Below are positions 18,824-29,424 of a stretch of 64,000 nt of DNA, in pieces. The stretch's first letter is position 1. Every line of letters starts with the position of its first letter. The notes beneath the pieces were generated by a model that made no database searches, had not been told where the DNA came from, and was given only the letters and a program-made list of their open reading frames with translations. The DNA is taken from the NCBI RefSeq assembly GCF_024679245.1, contig NC_090174.1:17973933-18037932 (forward strand), read 5' to 3'. The translations under genes and the position numbers were made by a program. Origin of the DNA: Pseudorasbora parva. Its lineage: Eukaryota > Chordata > Actinopteri > Cypriniformes > Gobionidae.

Positions 18824-20062
18824 TAAACATGGATACAATGGTTTTAATAATTGATAATACGAATACATATGACTAGATAAAGAATACATGTATACAGAAT
18901 AACGACAGGTAACGAAATAGAAAAGGAGAAAGAAGAGAAAGGAAGGGTTCAGAATGGCATTTCACAAACATTACTACAGAGAGCCAGCAAAGAACAATAT
19001 CACCTTAAACAGGGTTACTAGTCTTAAACGCATGTAAATTTCGATGGAATTTATACTTGCATGGGTTGCTTTGTGTTGAGTATAAAAGAATGCGTAAGGG
19101 TCCTTCTCAGAGTGTTCTGTGAGCTGGAGCGCTCTCTCTCAGTTCTTCCAAGTGATCTCCGATCAGCGGGAAGTTTGAAGGTAGTTTGAAAGTGAATGTT
19201 GCCAAAGGAGAGGAAGGTTTCCTTCGAAGTTATGGAAGTTCCTCGATGGTGTTCAGTGCCTTTGTCCAAGGACTGAGTAGTGGAGCGCGCTGACTTCAAA
19301 GGAAACAACCACTCTGACTTCACCTCTTAGCCAGGGCCGAAGCCTCATGGCAAGAGGTGAGCCGGCTTCAGAGGACGGGAGGAAAGGTCCGAGGACGAGT
19401 AGAGAAGAGCGCAAAGAAATGTTTCCACTTGTCTTTTAAGACAATTAATCCACACCCCTTCTGGGTTAGTTTACCCAATCCAGAGGGTGAATTCTGAGCG
19501 GGAAAAATTCTCTTTGTCTCTGTTTACGACCTACTTTGCATGTTTTATCAGGTGTCGTAAAGGGTGTTGATTTTATACAGTTTTACTCCCAAGTTTGCTA
19601 AACGTATTAATGATACATTTCATAATCCTATTCTGTGCATCGTTGATTAAGACAAAGAGAGAGGAATATTTAGATATCAAACACTTTATGGCTGGGAGAT
19701 ATTAAAGCAGAGATACATTCTTACACAGGAATACAAGCATTTAAAATGAACTTACATTGTTTATACATCATGATTAGGTTGGTATGACCTAAGGAGCATG
19801 CATACACACAAAGATACATCATATACAGTCTAGAATAGTCTTAATTAAAACTTCATAAGGAAAGTGTGTGTGTGTGTGTTTGTGCTTCGGCGTCTCTCTG
19901 TCTGAAAGAATGTGAGGGAGGGAACAGGGTTCAAGTCATGTGACCAGATAACAATCTGATTGAAGTTCTCACAGTTTTCCAAAGATGCTGCCTGTCTCAT
20001 TTCAGCTCGGGTCACATATCTGTCGAAGGTGTCAACTTCTCCAGACTCGTTGGCATCGGGCC
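18824..20062. other. Unassigned segment, possibly an inserted element
   Basis: The sequence differs from the repeats on either side. It has a TATA-like word (GTATAAAAG, near 19080) and a G+C richer patch at 19080-19440. Both edges carry CCCTAATT (just after GGG at about 18816 and again at about 20065), which could be an 8-bp target duplication. A 90-codon minus-strand frame at 19051-19323 has no family signature I recognise and I do not call it a gene. An LTR fragment is one possibility but I cannot show it. Confidence 0.35.
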
Positions 20063-20842
20063 CCTAATTTATACGTGGCTAAAAGCTATCCACCCTAAAC
20101 ATCAGAATTGACTCATCTTTGATCCTGATGAGACCCATATGAAAAAAACCTATATGTTTCATATATAGCGACCATATATGTTCCTTACTTAAATCAGTCA
20201 GAATTATCTTATATGTTTAATGTAAGTCCCATATATGTCATACACAAAATCAGACCGTTTATGGCCCATTTCATACTAAAAAGCACACAGAAAACTTTTG
20301 GGTCATGTATGAATACTGCAAAAATCTTATATGAGTTTTACATGTAAACAGTATGCAATGGTATATGGTATTAGTAGAAAATACATGATATTCATATACA
20401 AATCATATAAAGTTCGTATACTGAATCATTTGCTAGTCATATTAAAGTCATATAGGATTTATTTATATTTTGTGTCATTTGTTTATATGCTTTTTATACA
20501 GATTTCATATTTTTTTAATAGGGAAATGGTGTGTTAGCTCTTCAAGTTTATATAATATACATATAAACTACATATAAAAATCATACATGATTTCAGTCAA
20601 TATTACAACATCTCTGCATATACTAACCATATATGATTTCAATCAATGACATACACAAATTTGTGATGGAAACACTTTTATTTCAACACAAAATGAAATA
20701 ATAAAATTATACTCCACATGAGGAATTTACAATTCCAACTTGATAGCAAACTGAACTTTGCTCAGGAAAAAAACAAAACCCAAAAAACAACAACAAAATA
20801 CATTGAACACAGTGACATGGCCATCAATCAAAGATAATGAAC

Positions 20843-21542
20843 GGATTAGTTCACCCCAAAATAAAAATTGACTGATAATTTACTCACCCCCATCTCATCC
20901 AAGATGTTCATGTCTTTATTTATTCAGTGGAAAAGAAATTAAGTTTCTTGAAGAAAACATTCCAGGATTGTTCATCATATAATGCTTTTCAGTTGCAACC
21001 AAAATGTTGAAGGTCCAAATCAACGCCGTTTCAAAGGGCTTCATAGCCTCTGCGTGATCCCAGATGAGGAATAGGGTCTTATCTAGTCAAATAATCAGTC
21101 ATTTAAAAAAATGAATATACATTTCAACCTTAATTGTTCAACTTGCTCAGCTCTGCGAGGTGCCAAGGATGACGTAATCCCGTGGAAATGGTCACATAGA
21201 CGTAGGCAGAAGTCCCGCCCTCGTGTTTACAGAGCGCTCATGTGAAGACTAATAAACGCCCTTTAGCAAAAACAATTTTCAACTTCAAAATCATCCAATA
21301 TCGTTGTTTTACCTTTTTTTTATTGGCTAGAGGGCATTTGTATTAGTCTTCACATGAGCGCTTTGTAAACACGAAGGTGGAACTGCATTGATTTGGACCT
21401 TCAGTATTTTGGTTGCAACTAAAAACCATTACATGATGAAAAATCCTGGAATATTTTCTTCAAAAAACTGAATTTCTTTTCGACTGAAGAAAGAAAGACA
21501 TGAACATCTTGGATGACATAGGGTTGAGTAAATTATCAGGAC
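20843..21542. mobile_element. Foldback (long inverted repeat) element
   Basis: The left arm 20873-21024 pairs with the right arm 21388-21540; both carry ATCCAAGATGTTCATGTCTT and AAGGTCCAAATCAA in opposite orientation. An inner pair (about 21212-21262 and 21328-21385) shares AGCGCTCATGTGAAGACTAA. The left arm has about 190 bp more than the right between these blocks. Start and end read GATTAGTTCACCCCAAAAT and GTTGAGTAAATTATCA. Such arms are typical of non-autonomous DNA transposons in zebrafish; no coding frame survives. Confidence 0.85.
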
Positions 21543-22263
21543 ATTTAAAAAAATCATTTAATAAAGGTCTTTTGAAGAGAAGCTATGCATTTTTTATTAA
21601 AAAAATATCCATATTTTTGACTTTAGACTAAAATATCTATCTTCTGGCAGTCAACTGTGCGGGTCTACTTACGCCAAAAGAGTGACCTCTGACCTGAAGC
21701 ATGATGTATTGATGAATGCGGATATGCAGAGAATAGAGGAAAACAATACACTGGTCATGAATTTGAATTTAAAGAGGATTCGATAAAAGAGAAGAGCTTG
21801 ATTTTGTTGCCCAGAGAGACGTTGAAGCTTACGCTACTCCTACATCGCATCACTCAGGTCACTCTCTGGTCGCAAGTCAACTGCCATGAGCTGGTTATTT
21901 TAGTCAATAAGGTTATAAATATGGATATCTATATCAGTATCTATATCAATTACTATATTAACTTATTTTACATAGTAATTATAGTACACATATTAAAGCT
22001 TTATTTGTTGTGTTCTGAAAATAAATGAACGTCTTATGGGTTTGGAACGACATGAGGGTCATTTTAACAACATACATTTTTGGGTGAACTAAACGTTAAA
22101 AATTGACAAAGTTTAAGAAATACTGTAATAATGTATTGCTCATTGTTAGTTCATGTTAGTTAATACATTACAATAAAGTCTCATTTGTTAACATTAGTTA
22201 AAGTCTTACAACTCAGAGTACATAAACTTCTTCAACACTTCCCCTTCAGAACTGAACCAGTCC

Positions 22264-23234
22264 TCATGAGATGGAACAGTCTGTGGTTGAACCTGTTCTT
22301 CTTGCGTGGTCTTCAAATGTTTTCATGAAGATCTTTCTGTGGAAGAAAAAGAAAATCTTCTTGACCACCCCATTTACATACATGAATATTAGAAACACGT
22401 TTCATTATAATGTTTTTTTCAGTATAACAATATATTCTTTACAGTTACTTACTTTCTATTACAAAATTGTAATATTGTACATCATTTAGATTCATATATG
22501 TTGCAGTTACATGAATGCAAATGATAGAAGTTTATATTTTAGCTATTTTTTTCACTACATTAGAGCAATTTGCAAACTCAAGTTCACTAAAACATTAACT
22601 CTTTTAAAGTGAATTGGCACAAAATATACTATTAATGATCACAAAAGGAACATCCGGTAAACAAATCACATTACATTTATTCTAACTTTTGCTTTTTGTC
22701 AGTGTCACACAGCTTTCACTGTGTCACACAATCGTTGTATAACGTTATCTATGCAAACCATGAGCTTTAGGGTTTAACTTAGTTACCAAAAGACATAGTT
22801 AAACAACTAGAATAGTTGTTTTTTACATTTGATCATTTAGCAGACGTTTTTATTCAAAGGGACTAACAAATGATGAGACCAATCATATAGTTTAATAACT
22901 TTAATACAAATATAAGCATTTTTCACTTGTTTTTGCACATTAAATACTTGTAATTTAATTTTTGCACGTGCGCGCAGCATAATTAGGCTTAACGTTACCT
23001 GTACGTTACCTAACACTAGGCTGTGGCACCGACATGATAACAGAAACGAACAATTTACAAAACTTTTAGCAAATCTTGCCATTAAATAAGTTAACATTTG
23101 CATTGAGAACGACATGACAAACACAATTCTTACCTGGAGCTCGCCACTTCGCGGTCCCGCTGGGAGGCAATCATATCACGGAGACAACAAGAACCCGCGA
23201 TTGATTTCCTCCTGGCCGCGGCGCGTTGACGCAT
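22264..23234 (-). CDS. Candidate two-exon micro-ORF, unknown function
   Basis: Not a recognised gene. On the minus strand an ATG at 23234 opens a frame that runs to a consensus donor at 23134/23133. A strong acceptor with a pyrimidine tract (TTTTCTTTTTCTTCCACAG) precedes 22336. Joining 23234-23134 to 22336-22264 keeps the frame and gives 57 residues ending at TGA; a second in-frame ATG lies at 23174. The product is basic, with RxRxxAxRRK near its start. The coding span is too short to rule out a non-coding spliced transcript or chance splice sites. It lies inside the CATATATG-rich candidate element, so it could be a relic of that element's own gene. Confidence 0.3.
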
Positions 23235-23245
23235 GCGCAGTTTGC
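23135..23245 (-). promoter_or_regulatory. CpG-rich promoter-like patch with NRF1-like site
   Basis: A short GC- and CpG-rich island sits in otherwise very AT-rich DNA. On the minus strand it reads CTGCGCATGCGTC (one base off the NRF1 core) and ends in a perfect splice donor, CTCCAG|GTAAGA (intron starts at 23133). The match is seen directly; promoter activity is inference. Confidence 0.45.
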
Positions 23246-24296
23246 GATGACAGAACTAAGGCTATTTTTGTTACAGAAATCTTCATCGTCTAAGCCTAAC
23301 GCTAAGAGTGAGTGTTTAATTATTATGTTTTAAATATTGCTGATATTGCTGTTAACAAATTGTTTGTATGGGTAGAACATTACGAAACAAATATATGGAA
23401 ATATACTGCAATTATATGCAAAATAGCCTATATTAAAGGAAATATAAAGGAATAAAGGAAACTAAAGCCTTTTTTAATATAGCTACTGCAATGTATGCAT
23501 ATTGACTATATTTATAAAATATGGCTATATTTTAACACATACAATATTTAGTAATTAAGATATAAATAGTATTACATGTAATATCCATTAAGTTGTATCC
23601 TTTATTTTGTAGCCTTACTGTATATTCCCATATTAATGTGAATGCATGTACACACATAAACACTTTTACAGAATGAGTTACAACAAATTTCTACTTCCCA
23701 TCATGCTTTACTTCTGATTTAAAGGAGGTTAATGTTAAAATAATTTTTTATTTGATGTGTTTTTGCTCAATTTAAAAACCTGTAAAACTGTTACTTTTAT
23801 TAACAATAATGTCGGTGCACTTTTCAGCAGTTACAGCTCTTTGCTAAATATGTAGGATAGTATATAATTTTTTTAAATTATTTTTTTGCATTAGGGTTAC
23901 CCATTTTTATTCGTTTTACTTGCTAATTAATTTACTAAAGTAAAATCTCACTGATTTGCAGGGGTTGTATTTAATACAATCCAGCATATATTTTTTTTAC
24001 AGTGTAGGACATATATGATTGAAAATACATGAATATTGTACAATTTGTATATGTGGTTTTTGCAGCATATATGATCCTTATAGTTTTCTGTTGGAACATA
24101 TAAGAATCACATATGTTTTTAGCAAGACTTTTCCATATGGGGAGAGACTCCAGACGCTACATGTGACACTATTAAACATTGCATACATTTTAAAATCTTG
24201 ATTATTACTTACAAAGATGAAGGGGGGAGTGGGCTGACACCCTTGCCTCTTCATCATATGCATCTTATCCTTTTGAATGATTTTTAATAACCTCAT

Positions 24297-25302
24297 GGGC
24301 CCTATTTTAACGATCTGGAACGCAAGTGTCAAAGCGCGAAGTGCAAGTAACTTTGTGGGCGGGTCTTGGCGCTTTTGCTATTTTCTCAGCGGAATAAATG
24401 GCTCTTGCGCCCGGTGCAAATCTAAAATGGGTTGGTCTGAAGTAGCTTCATTATTCAAAGGTGTGGTTTGGGCGTAACGGGAATAAACCAATCAGAGCGT
24501 CATCCAACACTCCCTTTAAAAGCAAGTTCCATTATGGATTGCTATTATTATGGCGTATTTACCAGGCGCACGCCAGGAGCGGTTCACAGCCGAGGAGACT
24601 GATGTTCTTGTAAGAGCAGTGAAAGACAGAGAAGTTGGGTTGTATGGGAATGGGAGAAACCCACCCAAAATAGCATCGGTTAAACAGTTTTTTCAGTTTT
24701 TCAGTCGATTTTTTTTCCTGGTTCTTGACGGACAAACCAATTTGTCAGATGTCCTTATATACATATATGTCTTGCCACTATTGGGCAAACAGGTCTGATC
24801 CTTAATTACTACAATTAGTCTGAATAATTTGTAAACTAGATTTATGCCTATTTTTTCACATCTTCGTGGCACACCACAATGATTTCCGTCATCTCATGTG
24901 TTAATATTTTTTTTAGTGTAACAATTTATGATGTGCAAAAACAACTGTTGCATCTGTGTAGATTACATGAGCAAAGTGTATGTGCGTTGTGCACGCTATA
25001 CATTATGGTCAAGCATGCGCCCTTAAAATAGCATAATGAACAACGCGCAACGCGCCACTGACTTTAGACTAGGTTTTTTTCTGGTCAGTGGCGCAATTGT
25101 TTAATGGAACAGCAAAATAGCACCAGGGATTGTTTGCGCCGAAACACGCCTCCTTTTTTGCGCTGAACCGCCCAGGGAGCGCAAGTTCATTCACTAGTTT
25201 AGCGACGTGCTTCTGTGGAGGGAAAAGCACCGCGGGTGCAAAATAGGAATGACACATGCGTCGGTGTACAAAGTCAATTGCGCTGGGTGCAAGATAGGGC
25301 CC
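24297..25302 (+). mobile_element. Harbinger-like DNA transposon relic (about 1 kb)
   Basis: The left end is GGGCCCTATTTTAACG and the inverted right end is GGGCCCTATCTTGCACC, flanked on both sides by CAT (24294-24296 and 25303-25305), a 3-bp target duplication as Harbinger elements make. GCGC-rich words (CGCAAGTGTCAAAGCGCGAA) mark the subterminal regions. A Myb/SANT-like exon survives, but no DDE transposase frame, so most of the interior has been lost. Confidence 0.7.
24550..24690 (+). pseudogene. N-terminal exon of a Myb/SANT-like element protein, truncated
   Basis: The frame from ATG at 24550 reads MAYLPGARQERFTAEETDVL and continues with a VRAVKDRE..LYG core, the first part of the Myb/SANT-like DNA-binding domain carried as the second protein of many fish Harbinger elements. 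Identity is lost after about residue 46, when the frame enters TTTTTTCAG-rich non-coding DNA and stops at 24798. In intact elements this protein helps the transposase bind the ends or enter the nucleus. Here helices 2 and 3 are missing, so it is not functional. Confidence 0.65.
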
Positions 25303-25403
25303 CATGAATTAAATAATCAGGTTAGAATATCGAAGTCAACTGCAGGCGGTCGATCCTTTACCTATTTAAAGGATCCTTTACCTTTACCTTTACCCACCTA
25401 AAC

Positions 25404-25581
25404 CAGGGCTATTCAAATCTTGCCCTGTAGGGCCAATGCCCTGCAGAGTTTAGCTCCAACTCTAATCAAACACACCTGAACATGCTAATCAATGTCTAAT
25501 CACAGGTGGGTGTGTTTGATTAGGGTTGGAGCTAAACTCTGCAGCACATTGGCCCTGCAGGGCAAGATTTGAAAAGCCCTG
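25404..25581. mobile_element. 178-bp hAT-type MITE with perfect 8-bp target duplication
   Basis: The ends CAGGGCTATTCAAATC and, inverted, CAGGGCTTTTCAAATC match over about 24 bp with one mismatch. ACCTAAAC lies at 25396-25403 and again at 25582-25589, an exact 8-bp duplication, the hAT hallmark. The whole element is an imperfect palindrome (AGTTTAGCTCCAACTCTAAT on one arm, its complement on the other) and encodes nothing. Confidence 0.92.
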
Positions 25582-25712
25582 ACCTAAACTCTGGAACAGT
25601 CTTCCTAGCATTGTTCGGGAAGCAGATACACTGGCCCTCATTTATCAATCTTGCGTAGAAACGGGCGTATATGTTGGTGTAAGATTATGCTTAAACTCCT
25701 CTCACCACCTGA

Positions 25713-27647
25713 CAGTGGTGGAATGTAACAAAGTACAAATACTTTGTTACTTTACTTAAGTACACTTTTCACGTATCTGTACTTTACTTAAATAGAATCA
25801 ATAGTGCATACTTTTACTTTTACTTTGTTACATTTGGCAGCAAATATTTTACTTTCTACTCCACTACATTTCTACAAAGTTTCGTTACATTTTCTTTACA
25901 TTTTCTGATACGTTTCAGGGCTCGAGATTAAGGTTTGTTCAGATAATAAATAGATAATAACAGGCTAATGTATGAACTGACGGTTGCGCTGTCGCTTTTG
26001 GCAATCGCACAGCCTCTCGAGGAGAAATGGAAACAAACCAACGCCGCTCGTACAGAGAAACTCAGTAACATACTGCAGTAAATATTCAAATTGTGAAGGT
26101 TTTTATATTTTATAACGTATAATACAGTTAAAAAACATCATATGACACGACCAAGAGTGCTGTTTTCCTGAATACCATCACGACTGAAAATGTGACACTG
26201 ATTTCATGACAGTTCCATAAACAATTAATTAAAATTAGTCACTTACATTTTAGATGCAATATAAACTGCTTTTGTTCTATTACAGCAGCGAAAATATTTC
26301 CAAGATCAGATCATATTTCCACATCAGAACCACAACGCATCTCCTAGCAATAGTGTGTTAATGAATGATTCAGCGTTTGAATGAATCGGTTGAATCAAAG
26401 ATTCAATGACCTGTTCGTAAACGACTGCCTCGTTCATGAACGAATCAGCCGTTTGAACGAACCGACTCAATGACTCACTCATTAAGACCTGCCGCCACCT
26501 ACTGGTAGTTTAGTTTCATGTTTAAACATTCTTTCCAACGTTTCTTATTATTTTAAAAATATATAGTTAAAACAATCTGTTATTCTAATTTAATTTATTG
26601 ATCAAATTTAAGAAAATAAAAGGAAAGCTGAAGCATATCCTATATTTAAGATTAATCCTCATAAATATGAAGATTTAAATACATCAAAGCTGATGAAAAT
26701 GTTACTTCTGAATATTGATATTTAACTCTGCAGATCGCCCTGATATTGTGAGTCAGAATGTAAACTGGGCAACAGATGATACGCACAATTAGCCTAGATT
26801 AACCCAAAACTAACTTAATTAAAACACCACAGCCCATACTGTTTTCTTCTTTTTTATTATTAGAATATAGACATTAAGATAATAAATTGTACTTTTACTT
26901 TTAATACTAAAAGTACATTTAAAATCAAGTACTTTTTTTTACTTTTACTTAAGTAAGATTGTTGTTGTAGTACTTCTACTTTTACTTAAGTAAATATGGC
27001 TCTGGTTATTTGTACTTTTACTTAAAGGTCCCATTCTTCGCGATTCCATCTTTCAAACTTTAGTTAGTGTGTAATGTTGCCTGTTAGAGCATAAATAATA
27101 CCTGTAAAATTATAAAGCTCAAAGTTTAATGCCAAGCGAGATATTTTATTTAACAGAAGTTTCCTTTCAAAGCCTACAGCGAATGGCAGGTTTAGACTAC
27201 ACCCCTTAACTTCCTTCAGGAATGACGTCACTAGAACCGTTTGTTGACTAACCCTCCACCCACAAGTACACGCAAAATAGGGGCCGTGCTCTTGTTGCTC
27301 TCCCACGTGGAGAAGAGCGCGCATCTCCCCGTTATGGTAAGAGGCGGGACCTTTCCGGGGAAAGTGTGCTAAGCTGCTGTCCAATCACAACACGGGAAGC
27401 GCTGGCCCAATCAGAACTCGTTATGTGTTTCTGATGGAGGGACTTCTTAGAACAAGGAAATCATCAGGCCATAGGACAGAGAAAACAACGCTGTACAGAT
27501 AAGTCAATTGTGTGACAAAATACTGTGTTTGTTCATGCGAAACATGAACTCATGTTATATTGCACACTGTAAACATAATCAAAGCTTCGAAAACACGCGA
27601 AGAACGGGACCTTTAAGTACTGAGATTCAGTACTTCCTCCACCACTG
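25713..27647. mobile_element. hAT-like non-autonomous element, 1.9 kb
   Basis: The left end is CAGTGGTGGAATGTAAC and the right end CCTCCACCACTG, inverted. The flanks CCACCTGA (25705-25712) and CCATCTGA (27648-27655) agree at 7 of 8 bases. Subterminal runs of TACTTTTACTTAAGTA occur near both ends. There is no transposase frame. A second element (27026-27612) is nested close to its right end. A patch at 26380-26480 with CGTTTGAACGAA words is palindromic in character. Confidence 0.8.
27026..27612. mobile_element. Nested TTAA-flanked element, 587 bp
   Basis: The ends AGGTCCCATTCTTCGCG and, inverted, AGGTCCCGTTCTTCGCG differ at one base. TTAA lies directly outside each end (27022-27025 and 27613-27616). 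TTAA duplications are made by piggyBac and Kolobok elements; the terminal AGG fits Kolobok-type better, but I cannot decide. It interrupts the TACTTTTACTTAAGTA-rich right end of the hAT-like host element, so it is the younger of the two. Confidence 0.8.
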
Positions 27648-27839
27648 CCATCTGATTTATGAAGCTGTGAGCACCTCTGCAATCCAGGTGTACGCAATAC
27701 TTGCCCTTGATAAATGCCGCGGCTGAAAACGATCGTCATTAGAATAACACACTCCTATATATTCAAGTCTCTGCCTCCCCCACGCCCTCATTTACGCCAT
27801 TAAAAAATGTCTTTATTTTAATAAGGATTAAAACGATCA

Positions 27840-28282
27840 TGAATTAGATTATTGATTCATGATTTGGATCGCGTGTCAAACTGCTGAAATCACGCGACAT
27901 TGGCGATCCGAATCATGAATCAATCCGCTGATTCATGACTGTTTGAATCTTTATTTGAGGTTTGAAAACAAACGCGGAAGAGAAGACAATGCTGAATAAA
28001 GTCGTAGTTTTTGCTATTTTTGGACCAAAATGTATTTTCGATGCTTCAAGAGATTCTAATTAACTAACTAATGTCACATATGGACTACTTTGATGATGTT
28101 TTTATTCCTTTTCTGGACATGGACAGTATAGTGTCCCTACACTTAGATACGCTGTCGGACTAAATACAAAATATTTTAAACTGTGTTCCGAAGATGAACG
28201 GAGGTCTTATGGGTGTGGAACGACATTAGGGTGAGTCATTAATGACAAATTTTATTTTTGGGTGAACTAACCCTTTAAGTAC
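27840..28282. repeat. Common fish repeat with internal palindrome
   Basis: ATTGATTCATGATTTGGATCGC at 27851-27872 pairs with 27903-27924 at all but one or two bases. The stretch ends with GGTGAACTAACCCTTTAA, the usual end of a widespread zebrafish-type interspersed repeat. Small frames across it carry no family signature. Confidence 0.7.
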
Positions 28283-28403
28283 AAAATGTAGAGATTTATT
28301 AATAGATTAAATAGATTGTGAAAAAAGTGGACAATACTCTCAATTATTATTTCAAGACCTATTATATTTATTTTATTATTTAAAGTGGTCCAAGTAAAAT
28401 AAT

Positions 28404-28409
28404 TTTATT
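28404..28409 (-). terminator. Polyadenylation signal of the C11orf54-like gene
   Basis: The minus strand reads AATAAA here, about 57 bases after the stop codon at 28466. This spacing fits a short 3' untranslated region. Confidence 0.65.
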
Positions 28410-28465
28410 TATATGCATTTTAAATGCTTTTACAGCATTAAAAACATGAGAGAAATGTCAACAGT

Positions 28466-28639
28466 TTAATCCCGGCCAACATTTTGTGTCTCTGTGGGTC
28501 GGTCGATACGGTAGAGGAGCTCAGCAGGGAGGAAGTATCCCAGGTACTCCACAGCATTTGGGGTGGTGTCTGTGTAGTAATGGCCACCCTCACCATGGTG
28601 ACTGAAGCCATGGGTATGCTCCACTCTCAGGTCAAGACC
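28466..28639 (-). CDS. c11orf54: Last coding exon of C11orf54-like ester hydrolase (PTD012)
   Basis: C11orf54/PTD012 is a DUF1907 protein, a zinc-dependent ester hydrolase of nucleus and cytosol, about 315 residues long in mammals. This exon encodes its final 57 residues: GLDLRVEHTHGFSHHGEGGH with the zinc-ligand pattern HxHx9H intact, then YLGYFLPAELLYRID and the terminal GRD before TAA. The acceptor is TTCACAG|GGT and the junction is in phase 0 with the exon at 28772-28888. Conservation is high through the metal site and no stop or frameshift is present, so nothing marks it as a pseudogene. Homology is from memory of the human protein, not from a search. Confidence 0.9.
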   Translation of the reverse strand, partial: GLDLRVEHTHGFSHHGEGGHYYTDTTPNAVEYLGYFLPAELLYRIDRPTETQNVGRD

Positions 28640-28771
28640 CTGTGAATTGTGAACAATTGAAATTAAATTAGGCACAACAGACTTTAGCTAATATTAAATC
28701 TTTAGCAAAGATTCAAAATAATATTGTCAGAAAAATGGAGAGTATGACATTGCTACTGGGATGGTACTCAC

Positions 28772-28888
28772 TGGATCTCTGGACACCATAACAGTTTGAA
28801 AGATCAGTGGTGCGCTGACTTCAAAATGCCTGAGCCAGTTATCGATGTCCTCATTGGTATTTAGAGGGCAGGCAGAGAATTCACGTGG
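28772..28888 (-). CDS. c11orf54: Penultimate coding exon of C11orf54-like ester hydrolase
   Basis: It encodes 39 residues: PREFSACPLNTNEDIDNWLR, then a stretch ending in MVSRDP, matching the segment just before the zinc motif of the human protein (PAEFSSCPLN...VSRDP). The donor after CCA is GTGAGT, consensus. The acceptor at the start (GTTAAAG|CCA) has only a modest pyrimidine tract. The intron to the last exon is 132 bp. The upstream exons (residues 1 to about 220) should lie at higher coordinates on this strand, but I could not find them anywhere in the window. Confidence 0.88.
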
Positions 28889-28899
28889 CTTTAACACAG

Positions 28900-29420
28900 A
28901 GCAGTGGAAAGTTTACACACACATGTAAGGAACTTCCATAATATATGCTGTAAAAAAAATTTTTTTAAAGTTGAATCATAATCCAAGTTGCTATATAAAA
29001 GTAGTTTAACAGTGACTGCTTTTGCAAAAAAAAAAAAAATAAAAAATAAAAAAAAAAAAAAATCACATCATTACATCTGTACACTACACTACTGTACACA
29101 AGTACACTACCAATTCAAATTTTGGGATCTGTAAGATTTTTGAAAGGTCTGCTCACCAAAGCGGCAACCTTAAATGGAGAAATAATTTCTCACTCTGCTT
29201 AAATATTAATAAGTTGCTTAGTAAAAAGCTCTCTGAACTCTCTTGGTACAGATTGATAAATTGGACCAACGTCAAACACCATCATTATATAATGAAAAGG
29301 ATTTTTTGTAATCTGTATAAGATCTTTCTACTAGCCATGCTGTGCAGCTTCTACATAAATCATGATACAGTTTCTATGAGTTTGGTCTAAAACCCAGTAG
29401 GAAATGTATCAGACCCGTAG
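28900..29420. other. AT-rich intergenic or intronic DNA
   Basis: It contains a short A-rich run at about 29027-29062 and no feature I can name. If the C11orf54-like gene is intact, this is intron. Confidence 0.5.
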
Positions 29421-29424
29421 GAAA

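Larger units (their letters stand above)
20137..24150. mobile_element. Candidate AT-rich element with CATATATG-rich ends
   Basis: The left end (20137 onward, CCCATATGAAAAAAACC) and the reverse complement of the right end (CCCATATGGAAAAGTC, at about 24150) match imperfectly. Both ends are crowded with CATATATG, CATATAA and ATATATGTTCC words over 100-500 bp. Such subterminal motif arrays are typical of transposase-binding ends. No transposase remains. The target duplication is unclear (a GAGAC word lies near both edges but is not flush on the right). A foldback and a promoter-like patch lie inside. Confidence 0.4.

Noticed and set aside
19051..19323. 90-codon minus-strand frame near a TATA-like word
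   Set aside because: No recognisable domain, and the TATA-like word lies downstream of most of the frame on the other strand.
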